Assembly: GCA_034620365.1 (NCBI GenBank)
Contig: JAQGEQ010000231.1
Coordinates: 213,417 to 277,416 of the forward strand
Direction: 5' to 3'
Source of the DNA: Pegea sp. RAD2-039
Lineage: Eukaryota > Chordata > Thaliacea > Salpida > Salpidae
Length of the DNA: 64,000 nucleotides
A program made the translations under genes and the position numbers. Position 1 is the stretch's first letter. Every line of letters begins with the position of its first letter. The notes under the pieces are model-generated. The model was not told the origin of the DNA, did not search any database, and saw nothing but the letters and a program-made list of their open reading frames with translations. This document shows positions 46,172 to 59,965 of the stretch, piece by piece.

Positions 46172-49089
46172 TGGTTGTAATCTGTAAATAATTGAATAAA
46201 TATGAACTTGTGAAAATGTTTTGCTTTTTGTAAAAGCAGGCTTCTACCTGATTTTATTCCTTTTCCATTCTAGTTTTTGATGCTGATTTTTTTCAATAAT
46301 TTTGGTTAAATGAAGATATTTAGTGTCAGATACACAATTTGAAGAAGTTGTTAAAAGGCACAAACAAGTTTGTGTCATTTTAGTATTTACAATATCTCTC
46401 AAATCAACTTTTTCATTCATCTTATAATCATATTAAAAATGTTGATGTTTCTAAAAACTCACAAAAACAACTCAACTAAATGTTGTTAAAAACAAAATCG
46501 AGCTTTTTTCGACAACAGATTTTCTGGATATTTTTAAATCATTCAAAAGTTTATGTTTAACTTTGTAGTAAAGCGAGCTGAAATAATAAGAAAATATTAC
46601 TTTTTTAACTGTTGTATATTGGTACAATGTTGTAGATATAATTGTAGTATAACTAATACACTACAGTAAAACTAAAAAGGAAGAATTGTTTAGAAGAGTA
46701 GACAACTTTAGTTGATAGTTATAGAAAACATAAGATTGAGTTTATTTAGTACAAACAACAATTGTGGACTAAGGAAAACTTCATTCACTGAGCCTACAAA
46801 TAAAAGTTTTCATTTTATTTTTAATATAAAATAACTCCTAAAACGTTTATGTTGCAATAACATAAGAAAAGGGTTTAACCCATTATGAAATGTAATATTT
46901 GAATTGCTTCAAATTGTTTACCTTTAGCAAACAATGATTTTTAGAAACTAGCTGATGTACTTATACTACAGCAAAAGTATATGAAAGCCTAAAAATCATT
47001 TTGGAAGTAAAGTGAAATATAACACTAAGCTAGTTTAACAGCTAGGAAAACTCAATTAATTAAAGCCCGCTTAATTCATCCTAAGCTAAGCTTTTACTAA
47101 GGCTCTGATTTGTTAAACAGTAAACGCCTAAGGGTACTTAAACTTACATTCTAGCTTTGAAAGATTCATCTCACAAAGTTAACTATGTCCTCGTCTACCA
47201 TCTAACTACTCGCTGAAACGACAATAACGTGTTCGACACTATAGTGTTTGTCGAAAAGAAAAAAAAACGTCCAAAAAAAGGCAAAAAAACTTTAACTGCA
47301 TGCGAACTTACAGATTGAAAAATACAAAAACCTTAAACAACAGAAACCTTTTTCTTTATTTTACTATACGCTTCTAGAAGGTAAAAATGAAGTTTACATA
47401 AAATTGTTTAACAATTTTTTTATGTAGGTATCGATAGTAAATTTGAAAACTAAATAAAAATCAATTTTGGATTTATTAAAAACCTCTACAAATATTTTAT
47501 TAGGCTTTAAAAAATAAATGTAATTTAGTAGGCAAAAAACAAATGTTTAAAGCAGAATGATTTATTATTTTTGACTAATGCTATTCCCTTAAACAATTGT
47601 GAGGCATAAAAACATTTTTGTCATTTTTTAAGACAAGTCTTTATGAAACCAAACTTGTAAATTTTAGTTTACATTTTTGAAAGTGGTTTGTTTGAATAAA
47701 TGTATGTGAAAATAAATCAGATTTTATTCAAATTTTTTTATGAATGTTTTAAGCAAAAGCAGTAAAGCCTGAGAAAATTACAATTCAAAATTGTATGTAT
47801 TTTATTTCGAACATTTATATCTTACAAAATTTTTTATGAGTTTTTTATATCTCGTTAATTAACAAAAACCTTTTAATAAGTTGTTGTAAGGAATTTATAG
47901 TAGTAGTCTTCTACATTTCATCTTATTGTTTATTTTTTACAAGTCTTATAAAATTTACAAAAGTTTTGTTTTATTGTCGTTTTGAGGACCTCCCAGTAAG
48001 TTACAAAAATAATCTTTAAATCCCTAGTTGCTATCAGCTAACAAATTACTAGAAGACAAACTTCCAGACAGACGGATAAAATACCTTTAGTGATAATTTG
48101 TTAAAATAAAAAAGCAAGTTACTCAATAAAAAGAATAGTTATGATAAAATCATTTTTTTTCGAATTCTTGTGACGTCATTTTATTTGAGGAAATATTTTT
48201 TCGATTGCATCTATAAAAATAGCTAATGATGGAAATCGTTTCGATAAAACGCTGGTGATAAAAACTTAATCATAAAAATGGTTTGGCTTAACTATAATCA
48301 CACTCAATATCAAGTTCAATTTCTTTTCCCTCAATTTTGCTGCGTTTTTTATCAGATTGAAACAAAGTTTTTGTCAGAATCAAAACTATATAAAGAATAC
48401 AAAAGATTTCAAATCGAAGAAAGATTTGCCAAATTTTCAAAAAAAGTCTTTTTACATCAATACTGTATATTTATTATTCAGTTTAATATTTCTTACTTTC
48501 ATAAATAAATTTATTACATTAAAAAAAATCTGAAATTGTTGTAACTAAATGATCAAATAATAGTCTTACCAAAAAAGTGTTATAAATTTGGTGTCTCTTC
48601 TGGCTTTAATCGTTATAAAATCTTTAATTCGGATCAGACACAATTGTAAAAGACATTAAATGATTAAATCATCTTGAAATGCTTTTTAAACGAAAAGTTT
48701 TAGTAATTTTCAACATAAGTACCTGAAAATATAATTTTTTATACTAAATAAAAATAATATATGAAATATTTCAGCTAGACAGTCATAAAATTATTTAAAA
48801 CTAATCAATAAATCTTGTAAATCAATAAAGCTATAAAAATTTATTTCTGTAAATTAACATTTATATTTTTGCAGAAATAAAACTTGCTAAAAAATAAATT
48901 TATCTTCATAATTATTATTATTAGTGATGAGTTAAGGAAAATATTTGTTAAAGAGTTATTAGTTTTAAAAATAATTGAAAAGTAAAGCAATATGTAAAAA
49001 GGGTATTGTGATATCACTAAAAAATTGTAACTTTCATACCAAAAAAGTTACTAAAAAGTTAAATATAAGAAATAGAGGTTTTCTGTAAC
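46172..49089. other. AT-rich DNA upstream of FGFRL1
   Basis: It probably contains the 5'-UTR exon and promoter of FGFRL1, but neither is defined. A GC-richer patch near 47150-47260 holds an imperfect palindrome (TTCGACACTATAGTGTTTG then TCGAA). Confidence 0.35.
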
Positions 49090-49680
49090 TGATTTCAAAA
49101 AGTGTATATGGTTCAACTTTATGCCAAACTCTCAAGTCTTATAAGACAATTATAAATGGACATTATTAAAGTGCTTTACCTCATATATCCGTTCTAAATT
49201 AGGGTTTAACTCTTCCGTATGGATTCCTCAATTTAAAAAAAAAAGAAGATATTACTAAGTTTGAATCTGTCCAAAGGAAAGTTTTGTTCACTAGGAAAGC
49301 TTTTCTTATATCCTTTTCCTCATACAATGGCCGTCTTCATAAGCGAAATATTAAACCTTTGCAACATCAACGCCTTTTTTTCTGACCTTGTATTACTATT
49401 TAAAATGATAAATGATTTTTAACATCTTAACTTCATAGAATACTTTAAAGATCGCAATCTATTACATGTCCTCAGAGATTTTTTCATTAAACCGCTCAGC
49501 AACTTTAATAACATTCAGCAGAGTAATGGCTTTTTTAATAGAGCAACCAAGGTTTGAAATTCTTTTCCGATTTCATCACTACATCAAAATCTATCGCATC
49601 TCTTCAACTTTTTCTTCTCCTATCTCGTTATATTAGATTATAACTTATATTTTACTTATGTCTTAACAGTTTTTTTATTC
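49090..49680 (+). mobile_element. Decayed LINE ORF2 C-terminal fragment (a third type)
   Basis: With frame changes the plus strand reads ITKFESVQRKVLFTRKAF, then SYNGRLHKRNIKPLQHQRLF and later a weak SLQLFLLLSRY. The pattern IxKxESVQRxxxxR and YxxRLxxLxxxxLxxRR is that of the C-terminal region of CR1/Jockey-type reverse transcriptases. It is more diverged from copies A-C than they are from one another. Many stops are present. Confidence 0.55.
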
Positions 49681-50757
49681 TTTCTATATTAATTTTAAAT
49701 TATGATACCAAAGACCTTCTAATTATGATGTCTAACAACTTCCTCTTTGCCCGTAATATTTGGATTTTGTTTGCTATAAGAGCTGTTAAATTTATCACTT
49801 GCAGTCATGCGCTAAATAGATAAACATATTTCAATCAGTGTTAATAAGTCCTTCAACAACAATAATTTCTTTAAATACAGTTGGAAACACTTTAAAAGAT
49901 ATATATCAGACTTATATTAAAATTGAGAACATTTCAAACATTAAAAATCTTATTTTTTAAGAGTTTAAAACTAGAGCTATATAGCATAATTTTTAATTTC
50001 AACTAAAACTATTTCTAAAGCAAGTTTTAATTAGGAAAAATAATTTTATAAAAAAGATTGAGTGTTCCAAAAGTAATTTGAATCATATTTAAGCTGATTT
50101 TTTTCACTTATTATTACAATTTGTGAAATAAATTATCAACTTCTAATATCTTTGTATAAAAACAACATCCAAGTTTTATCTTTTAACAAAGATCTTGCTG
50201 GACAAAAATTTCTAAGACTTATCTTGAAACAAATTACTTTAATTGTTTCGATAAAATTTATTGAGCCGCTAATATATTTGAAATATAAGCTAATCTGCGT
50301 CAAGAAAAACTTCTTCTAATTATTTCTAAACATAAATAGAATTCTAACAACTTTTAATAAACTTTAATGAAAAGATGATGAAATATCAATTTCGATTTTA
50401 TATTCTAAACCAACACCAGCTTCTATAACAACTGACTTTTGCTAGATTTTTACTTGTAGTTTTTTTACTCTGTTTGTAATACTATATATCATTAAAAAAC
50501 TCTAAATATCGTTCATTAAACTTATTTACTAATTGCTAGAGTTTAAGGTTTGCTGGAGAATTTTAATCTAGAAAACATGTATGAGTTATCTGAAACTTGT
50601 ATGGCGGTTGATAAATTGTTCAATCTTGCTCTAATCTGAAACATCGAAAGTAAAAGTCTTGGAAATCATGATACTATTCGTGAAAAAAACTGATATATTT
50701 CAATTTAACATTTTCTAAATAAAGTTTTCAAATTTAATTAATATTTTTTTTCAAGTT
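49681..50757. other. AT-rich DNA 3' of MRPL37
   Basis: No feature was recognised. Confidence 0.4.
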
Positions 50758-53416
50758 TTAGACATAATTATTATTGAGCCAAATAGCTTGGAAGAGTTTG
50801 AAAGCTTTGGGGTCGAAACCACTGTGGTAGTTTTCACAATGCCAGTAGGTTTGTGAGCATTTGTCGAAAAGTGGAACATCAGGACTTTGCCAAACCTTCA
50901 ATAGGTAAAAGTATCAACAAAATGTTTTTAGTTTGTTGATAAAAACTAAAATTTTGAGAAGATAAAAACATTGTCGGTCAAATTTGGCAAATCATCGTTT
51001 ATGTAATTAAAGAGTTTTTCTTAAAAAAATTGTTTAAAAAATTTAACCATTAAAAAGTTCTTAACATAAATCAAAGCAAACTTCATCAAAATGAGAAAAA
51101 TAGTTTAAACAACATCTTACTTGATTCTTAATTCCATTATCATCAGAAAAGTCATTTGTGTTCAACTGTAAGCACATAAAAGAGAAATTTCGACCATCCA
51201 AACCAATACATTGCGCTGTCAACGGCTGAGGAAGTATCTTTGGTTCATTCTAAGAATTTAACAAGCTGTTAGATTTCAGGAACAAGATAATTTGTCAACA
51301 AACTTACACCATAAAGACCAACTGCTCGTGAATTCAATGCAGCAAATAAGTTTTGATACATCAGACAATGTAGTTTGTATGGTGCATTTTCTGGTTTACC
51401 ATAAACAACCATAGTATGCAAATGGGGCCAATCACAACCAGCTGCTAATCCTGTAAACGAATCATTTTGAAAATGAGTAAATTTGTAAGCAAATTTTAAG
51501 TTGTTTAAGAAATCTTATAAACATATTAACTGAAGAAAAATATTTAGTAACTAATGTTTCAAAAAAGAAGAATAAATACTATTTTAATTAATAAGAAGTT
51601 TGCTATGACAGCAAGCGAGTCCTTATCACCCTCGACCACCAACACTACTGGCTTTCTCTTACATTTGTATGATTACGTGAGATCAAATCAGAGTTTTTAT
51701 CAAAGGAATAAACGAGGAAAAATGATATGATTTGAATAAAAACTTTAAGAACCTGTATCGTTTACTAAATCGTATAAATTAGTTTCAGTAACATCTGAGA
51801 TTGGAGTGATCGGATGAATATCTTCTAATTGAGTTAGTTTCGTCTGTTCGACTTCATCTTCACATGCAAACTGCTTCAAGGGTTTCTAAAAGTAAAATTG
51901 AAGTTTTTATCAAAGATTGAAAATCGATTTTTCTTAGATTCGAAATATAAACAAAATTAAGAAATAACCATCAGCAAAAAATTATTTCATTTATTCTTAA
52001 CATATCTCAATTTTATGACCCCAAAAACAAATAGAAATAATAAAATATTTTTTTTTTAATTTTTACAAATAAACCACAAGTACTTTAGAGAAGCTCTGAA
52101 TTGGAGAGGAAGCCTGAATTTGAGTACTCCAAGAGTCATATAAGCCCGCCAGTTTGATTTTCGAACTAATTGTATTAGCTAAAAACCAATCGATAAGTTT
52201 CAAATAAACAATTCCTGACGAGAAAATACCTCGACTAAATGAAGTAGTAAATGAAATATCTTCAGCTGTTAGACGTTTCATCCAATTAAACAAGTTCATT
52301 TGAACTCCACGAGATTGAGAAAGTCTCATAAACTCCCAAGACATTAAATTACAGACCCTTAAATACAAATAAATTGATGAAGATTTATTTGAAATAAATC
52401 TTTGACTAACCGATGAGATGATGAATAAATATATCTGTTATCTTGAAGATAGTAACTGTAGTTTTTAGTTTTATTCAAGTTTTCTGGATCAATATCAAAT
52501 AAATGAGCTCTCTCCATAACCTGAAACAGAAAATGTAAATAGATGAAAAGATTAATTAAATTTCTACCTCAAGAGCCTTTGAAGATTGATCTTCTGACCA
52601 AAGATCTTCACTAAGATCAGTAATTGATTGAGGGAGGTCGTTTTTTCGGACACATTTTGTCAAAAACATTACTTGATTCATACCGTTGTAAAAGTCAGTT
52701 TTATCATCAACAATATAGGCAGGTTCTACATGATAATCAGGTCTTTCTGTTGGTAGCAACTTTGGTTTGTATCTGTGACATAATTTGTATTTTTTAATTG
52801 ATTTGTTTGAAAAAATATGATTAAAGATATCAATAATTAAAGTTGCTACTGACCCTGGTATATATTCAGCCTTTTTCTTTTCATATTCTGGGTTTATCCT
52901 ATTTTTTTCATCATAATCTAATGGTTTCCATGCAGATGGAATCTTGGCAGGGTTGAAATTAACCTATAAATTTAAATTAAAACTATTAAAATGTGGAATT
53001 ACTTCTTTTATTGATATTAAAAGTTTATAATAACTTTTAATCATTTGTATAACCAGAAAACCATTTATAAATCATATAAAATGTGAAAAAGGAATAAAAA
53101 AAGTTAAAAATTAAATTCAATCTTCTACTTAAAGAGAAAAATTATAGTATAAGACATATGTTTCTAGTGTATATAATCTACAAACAAATAAAATAATGAT
53201 TAAAACGAATAGTTTTTGTGATAAATAGACAATAAATTGATACAAATTGTAACAAAATCTCACTTGTCTCCAATTAAAAGGTATCCTGTCTCGTTTTCTT
53301 CTTTTTGTCAAACCTTTATTATTTGGTTTATACCATATACTACGAGAAGATAAAACAAAGATTGATAAACTGTTTTTACTCAGATTTAATCTACTAACAC
53401 ACTTTAAATGAGCCAT
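50758..53416 (-). CDS. MRPL37: Mitochondrial large-subunit ribosomal protein mL37
   Basis: Nine exons: 53264-53416, 52854-52963, 52568-52772, 52411-52520, 52075-52357, 51753-51885, 51308-51450, 51121-51249 and 50758-50895 (467 residues; human 423). All phases agree. The end of exon 5 is uncertain: GTACTT at 52083 or GTTTAT at 52074 both keep frame. The start MAHLKCVSRLNLSKNS, with basic and hydroxylated residues, fits a mitochondrial presequence. Family matches are HVEPAYIVDDKTDFYNGMNQ, IHPITPISDVTETNLYDLVN, HCLMYQNLFAALNSRAVGLY, NFSFMCLQLNTNDF and the C-terminal FDPKAFKLFQAIWLNN, in the same order as human MRPL37. The protein is a metazoan mitoribosome-specific subunit on the large subunit. 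It lies 282 bp downstream of HDAC8 on the same strand. Confidence 0.93.
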
Positions 53417-53698
53417 TTTCCATATATTCTGAAAAATATAAAAAAAAACTTTGATGTAAAATTGGATAAGTTATGAATGAAAGCAGAAATCAAAACTAAT
53501 AATTAAAAAATAATAGAATAATTTAAAATTTATATAAAATACTGGATGATAAAAATAAATAAAAAATATTTAATATTTTAAAATCAATCAAGTGATAACT
53601 TTTAAATGCTGTGAATGTCAACAATTACCAACAATAAACTATCAACAAAAGTATCATTAAATAGTAAAATAGTAGTGATAAAAGTTAGTAGTTAAAAA

Positions 53699-54793
53699 CT
53701 AATGAAAATCTGTTAAAACTTCTGTAATAGACTGAATAATGCTATCTAAATATTCCTTTGAATTCATATCTTTTCTCAGACTGGCAGAGACTTGAAAATC
53801 AAAGGCAGGTCCATAATTATCAAAAAAATTGTTTTCAGGGATATCTTCATCTAATTCTTTTTCTAATAGAGCAGCTGTTAGCAAGCACCAACACCTTGCA
53901 ACATTTGCTTCATGATAGCCTCCACCACCAAGCACTAAGAGAGGTAAATTCCAACTAAGTATATATTTCAAGATAGAAATAAAACTAGATGGAGTCAAAT
54001 TAAATGACTTCATTGGGTCTTCATTAAGACCATCAGCACCAAATTGACAAACTATTACATCAGGAATGAACTTTTCTTTAATTAATTGAAGAGCTTTAAT
54101 AGTATATTGTTGAAAAACATCATCACCAACACCTTCCTTTAAAGGAAAATTTATTGAAAATCCTTTTCCTTTTCCACAACCAATATCATCTACAGCACCT
54201 GTACCAGGAAAAAATCCACTATGAAAATTATGTATTGAAAAAGTCAACACTTTGTTAGTGGCACTAAAAGCTTCTTGAACACCATCGCCATGGTGTAAAT
54301 CAACATCAATATACAAAATCTTTTTAAAAGTTTTAGTCAAAGTTAAAATAGCAAGCACACAATCATTAACATAACAGAACCCTGAAGCTTTTGATTTTTT
54401 AGCATGATGCCATCCACCTAGCCAGTGTATCGCAATATTAAATTTCTTTGAACGTAGGGTATCAGCTGCAGTTATACTACCACCTGCAATATTTGCACAA
54501 TACTCAAATATCTTTGGCTTTAAAGGACAATCATATCCAAGTCCAAATTCTTCTAATTCTTCATTATCTGAGTCTTCTGCTTTTTTATGTAAAAATTGTA
54601 AAAAATCTTTATTATGAAACATGGCCAAGTCCTCAAATTTAGCTGGATTTGGTTGAATGATAGTCATATACTCTAATAAATCTGAAGCTTCTATTAGGCG
54701 ATGAACCATTTGATTTCTGTTTTTTGTTGGAATGTATTTATCACTTTCGGATAAATATTCTTCATTATATACATATGCAACAACTTTTTTCAT
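53699..54793 (-). CDS. HDAC8: Histone deacetylase 8-like class I HDAC
   Basis: A single uninterrupted exon of 364 residues (human HDAC8 377). The catalytic core is complete. GGWHHAKK carries the general-base His pair at 129-130. DVDLHHGDG supplies Zn ligands Asp165 and His167. FGADGLNEDP supplies Asp254. GGGGYHEANVARCW carries the transition-state Tyr293. FFPGTGAVDDIG and YGLGYDCP-like (FGLGYDCP) segments are typical of class I. The short N-terminus and the absence of a long C-terminal tail favour HDAC8 over HDAC1-3. The enzyme removes acetyl groups, including from SMC3 cohesin in vertebrates. It is the only complete, undamaged host gene here without introns, which suggests retrocopy origin or intron loss. 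The start MKKVVAYVYNEEYLS aligns with the family start of the deacetylase fold. Confidence 0.95.
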   Translation of the reverse strand: MKKVVAYVYNEEYLSESDKYIPTKNRNQMVHRLIEASDLLEYMTIIQPNPAKFEDLAMFHNKDFLQFLHKKAEDSDNEELEEFGLGYDCPLKPKIFEYCANIAGGSITAADTLRSKKFNIAIHWLGGWHHAKKSKASGFCYVNDCVLAILTLTKTFKKILYIDVDLHHGDGVQEAFSATNKVLTFSIHNFHSGFFPGTGAVDDIGCGKGKGFSINFPLKEGVGDDVFQQYTIKALQLIKEKFIPDVIVCQFGADGLNEDPMKSFNLTPSSFISILKYILSWNLPLLVLGGGGYHEANVARCWCLLTAALLEKELDEDIPENNFFDNYGPAFDFQVSASLRKDMNSKEYLDSIIQSITEVLTDFH

Positions 54794-57047
54794 TATAAAA
54801 ATTGTTTAATAAAAATATTACTTAAGAAATGAAAAAACGTAATTCAATAACTTTGTTAAAAGTAAAAAATATTCATTTGAATAAGTAAAAAATATTCTAT
54901 TATTTTATTTTTATACAGCAAATATTTAAATGTATATATCAGATTATATAACTGAAATTAACAAGTAAAATTAATAAATCTTATTTTTATTTGTCACTTT
55001 TAAAAACATAAATATTTAATAAGCAATTAGTAATAACAAATTTTATTGGGACAGAATTACTAGATGTAATAATAACTAAATTAAAAAATGACATAAACAT
55101 TTAAAATTTTGTTTCAAAATCGGAAAAAAATGTCTATGTTGGGGTGGGATACAATAGTTTTAATATAATTACTTTTTAATCTCAATTGTTAATCGACCTA
55201 CAGAATCAAATAAGAAATAAACAAAAATTAGATCTAAATTAAAATGAGATAGTATGTTATAACTAAACATATGCTCGGATTACAAAATGGTCAAAATCTA
55301 AAATGTTTTAAAAACCATTGTAAAGTAACTTATAAAAAATAGAACTATGTGTAATATTTATATCCAAAAAAGCAGCTTATGAGGAAATTACCACCAACAA
55401 AAGTATTAGTGAGTTGTATTTTTTAAACTTTCTCTTACATGAGCTGTTCAACTTGCTTTTTTCAACTAGCCGAAAACTTTTAACATAAAAAGGTGCTAAG
55501 CCAATCTAAATTCATTTTTATAATTTATACTTTATGTAGTTTATATATACTAACTTGCGTCAAAGACACTTCAAGTAAAAGTTTTGATTTTATATTGGCA
55601 GCGTTATACTATTTTAGATAGTTTAAGCACAGCTTATTTTAGTTATATTCCAATCTTTATTTTTGCTTAAGATGCACGATATTCAGTATTTTTTATTTAA
55701 TATGTTTAATAATTAATAATTGTTCATAAAAATATTTCTATCTTTGGTGCTGTATTTACCAGATTTGAATTTTATTGTTAAATAACGATAGTTTCATCTT
55801 CTAAATCAGAGATAAGTTCTTTTTAAATTTTTTTTGCTTTTCTATATTATTTTTATGTTAGTCACTTTTTGTTAATTATCTTTTAGGTATTTGATTTGTA
55901 GATTTACATTTTACGTGTAGATCTGCTTTTAGAGCTTTCTAAATTTGCTGCATTAGATGATAGCTAAAATAAAGTTTTAGACTGTACTTTTTAGTTTATT
56001 TTTTTTATTTAGATGTGATTTTTATTTGAATAAAATTTTTATTATTCTTATTTGAAGGCATTATTTTATGTTTTTTATGATTGATTGTAAAGTGACTATA
56101 TGAAAATTATTTGTTTTAATTCAAATGAATAAGTTTATGATAAAATAAATACTATTTGGATATTCTATAAAATAGTTTTTGGTATCTAAATTTTCTTAAT
56201 AAAATGACAATGCTTTAATTTTAGCTTCTTACTGGGCCCCAAATTTTATCACCATCAATGATAAAAATTAAATGTTGTAATAGCTTACATTAATGTCTGA
56301 GATACATATACTACATTAACTTAATTTTTATCTTCAATTAATAAGTACTTTTTGTTAAAGTATGAAGTATACAGCTTTTTGTTTAAGGCTTTTTACTTTA
56401 GCTAAAAAAAATTATTTAGTTTATTTGGTCATAAATTTTTTATCATAATTGTTTTAAAATATTTAATATTGTTTTTAATGAAATTAATTATATACAATCT
56501 TAATACTGTGATATCCTTTGTATTTGTTTTTTGCCATAAAAATTGTTTCTTTTAAGATTCTATAAATTAAGTCTTAACTAGTCAAATAGCTGATATTATG
56601 TAATATCATTTTGCAAAAATGCATCAAATATTCTTGATACTTGATGAAATTGAATAATGTATTATTATGGGTTTGTTAAAATATTTTTATACTTCATAAG
56701 ATCTTAAAAGATTCCAATTACCTCTGCACCTCTTTTAGCTATAGTTGTGAAATATCTAGTTGTTGATAAGTTGAGTAAGTAATTACATACATTTAAAGAT
56801 GATTTTTATTTTGTAATAAGAATTTTGATAAATATAAAATATACATTTAATAGTCTGTAACTAATTAAGTTTGATGTTTTATAAAACTAATTATTGTTAG
56901 CTTTTTACTGTATAAGTTGTAATTGTGTAGCTTTTTATTTGTCTAATCTACTATTTATGATTGAAACTTTTAACTGATGTAAGTCCATAAAGTTATAAAT
57001 AATAAAAGTAATTATGTGTTAATAGTTTAGAATTTATTAAAACTAAG
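54794..57047. other. Intergenic DNA between HDAC8 and MOV10L1 (divergent)
   Basis: This is a 2.25-kb AT-rich region between two divergently transcribed genes. Promoters for both are expected, but no TATA, CpG or other element can be assigned with confidence. Confidence 0.4.
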
Positions 57048-59965
57048 ATGGAATGTAAAGTGAATAAGGAAGATGTTAAAGGTGAGGAAGATAACTTTAA
57101 CATTAATTCTATTGATAAATGGATTAAAGATGTTTCATTGAATGATTTTAATTTTCCAAATAGTTTGGGTATTTTTCCTATTGCTTCTCAGAATGATGGA
57201 ATAGAATTTAGCCCTGATATTAGATATAACAACGGAAGTACAATAACTCACTTCATTGGATCAGGATTTTTAATTGATAATCACATCTACTATAAACCAA
57301 TCGGGGTAGATGTTGCTGGAAATGAATTTTTGAAAGTTGGTGCAAAAGTAGATGTTGCTATTAGAAAAGATAACCAAACTGGTTCTTGGATTGCAACATC
57401 TTGCTCACTTCATAAAAAAGAAAATATATCAAATAAAGTTCCCAAAATTTCTACTGTTTATGAAAATAACGAAACAAAAGGAATTGTAACAAAGTATGAA
57501 AATGGAATGGGATTGATTAATGGAGAGTTAACTTTCAAAGTGAATGATTGTTGTGATTACGTTCCAATGCAGAATGATTGGGTGAAAGCCACCGTGGCCA
57601 GTGATTGTAATGCTACTAATGTACAACCACTCAGAAAAAAAAACATAATTGGTTCAATTACAAAAAAGCTCGATGAATATTCTGTTGGAATTATTGATAA
57701 TTCCATCATTTACACTAAAGAGACTGTGGTTGATAGTGACAACCAATTTCATAAAGGCAATGTAGTTGAAGTTACAGCTGTTGAAAGAAATCAAACTCAT
57801 AATTGTTGGAGAGCTATTAAAATGGTTAAAATTGCAAAATCCAAATTGAATGTACCATTAACTGATAAATATAGTTGGAGCTTGTTTGGTAAACGTCCCC
57901 TATTTAGTAACTCCGCTAATAAAATGCCTTCATTTTTACCTCAATATACTGTTCCAAATGTTTTACGGGAAATAGTTGCTGGTGGTAGAAATTTGCTTCA
58001 GTATGCTCCATCTCTGAGTGAAATACTGAATAAAAATAACTACATTCAACGTTTTTCTACATTATTATTCATAGAAGAATTACAAGAAGAAAGTAATTGT
58101 AGTTTTTTTGAGATACGCAATGTTGCAATAACCCTCACGCCAAACAAGCTTGTTAAAATAATGGTACCAGGCGTAAAAATTGGTCGGCCATGTGTATTAG
58201 TCGGTGATCCAATTAAACTAGAAGGACCTTCATTACCTACAACATTTATGGGTTATGTTCACAAAGTTGAAGTTCAAAATGGTTTACTTTTTGTCGATTT
58301 TGATAAAACATTGTTTCCACATTGTGACGGTTTTGAAAGGTTCATCATCAACTTCACTTATAGTCGACTACCCTTTAGACGTTGCCATTTAGCGATTTCT
58401 CAAGCATTTAAACTAAATAAGAATGTTATCTTCCCTCCATCAAACTTTCATCATGCATATGGAGACGTTGAAGAAGATGATGATGATAAAAAAGCTATTG
58501 TCAGCAGTTTCTTTAACAAAAATTTGAACCAGCAGCAACAAGTCGCAATAACTAGAATACTTCATTCTAAACACCAACTACCTTATGTCATCTTCGGGCC
58601 TCCTGGAACTGGGAAGACTGTTACAATTGTTGAACTTATTCTACAGCTTGTAAAATATAGAACTGATTCAAGAATTTTAGTCTGTGCACCGAGTAATAGC
58701 GCTGTCAACGCTATTTGTATGAAGCTACATAAAACAGGACAGATAGACAATAGCATTGTCATCAGATGCGTATCAATTAACTATTGTAAAAGTCGTATCG
58801 ATCCATCAATCTTATCTTATTGTAAAGACATTCCTGTGAGAGAAGCAGCAAGGTTTGTAGCTTGATTATTTTAGCTATTTTCGATGCATCATCACATTTG
58901 TTTTCAGATTTCAAGTGGTTCTATCTACATGTTGCAATGCTGGTATCTTTGCCCAGCTTAGTCTTCATGCTTCTCACTTTACACATGTCCTTATCGACGA
59001 AGCTGGTCAATGTATGGAACCTATTTGCCTCATCCCTATCTCTGTAGCCCCCCAGGGTAAAATTGTCCTAATTGGTGACCCAAAACAGCTTGGACCAACA
59101 GTTAAATCTGATTTAAGCTGTCATTATAGCTTAAATATTTCTCTCTTAGAACGAATTATGTCTAGCTTTCATTACCAACGCTCAAACAATTTATTTGAAA
59201 AATATGGTCGATATAATCCCAAATTCGTTACTAAACTTCTGTTTAGTTACCGCTCACATCCAAGTTTACTAAAACTGCCATCTAGTTTGTTTTATGACGA
59301 CGAATTGGTCTCCAAATCGATCTATCACCAAACAAGCCCACTAACCACTTGTCGTTTGCTTCCTAATCCTGGGTTTCCACTTCTGTTCTACTCTGTAAAG
59401 GGTGAAGAGAGACGAGAAGGTGGAAATCCTTCTTTTTTCAACTGCCAGGAGATTTTAAAGGTTTGTGATTTCACCAAACTTCTTCTAAAAGAAATGAAAG
59501 GTGATTTACTACCTGCTGAAATTTCCATTTTAACACCTTACAAGAAGCAAATTGAAAAGTTAAGAATGTTTTGTAATGTGTCTGAACTTACAGAAGTTAA
59601 CGTAAGTTGTTTCAAAGCTACTTCAAAACTGGTTTGTTGAAACATCAATTTTACAGATTCTCACAATCGAAGAGTTTCAAGGACAAGAAAACAAAGTCAT
59701 CATCCTATCGACAGTTCGTACATTAGTAAAAGATAAATCAAGCGACATGTTAAGACCCAGCAAAGAGAATATTGCGAAGATTGGTTTTATCTCTGACCCG
59801 AAACGTTTTAATGTAGCAATCACCAGAGCAAAAAATCTTTTAGTAGTCTTTGGTGATGCTTCTGTATTATCTATAGATAATTATTGGAAATCTTTAATTG
59901 ACTATTGTCAAGAAAATAATTCTTTTATCGAATGTAATGAGACAAACAAACCATCTGATGATTAA
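57048..59965 (+). CDS. MOV10L1: MOV10L1/Armitage-type RNA helicase (piRNA biogenesis)
   Basis: Three exons: 57048-58852, 58908-59601 and 59657-59965 (935 residues). Introns are 55 bp each with phases 2 and 0. The N-terminal 260 residues hold repeated small beta-type modules (GIVTKYENGMGLINGELTF; GSITKKLDEYSVGIIDNSII), as in MOV10L1 and unlike plain MOV10. The MOV10-family linker YIQRFSTLLFIEELQEE follows. The SF1B/Upf1-like helicase has motif I GPPGTGKT (517-524), Ia CAPSNSAVN, II DEAG (632-635), III GDPKQLGP (658 on), IV LFSYRSHPSLLKLP, V EEFQGQE and VI VAITRAK (886-892). In animals this protein feeds primary piRNA precursors to processing on mitochondria-associated nuage, mainly in germline or stem cells. 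It is shorter than human MOV10L1 (1211 residues). No damage is seen. Confidence 0.9.

Noticed and set aside
48278..48508. Plus-strand ORF of 76 codons
   Set aside because: No family resemblance, no splice or homology support, and its composition is typical of AT-rich random DNA.
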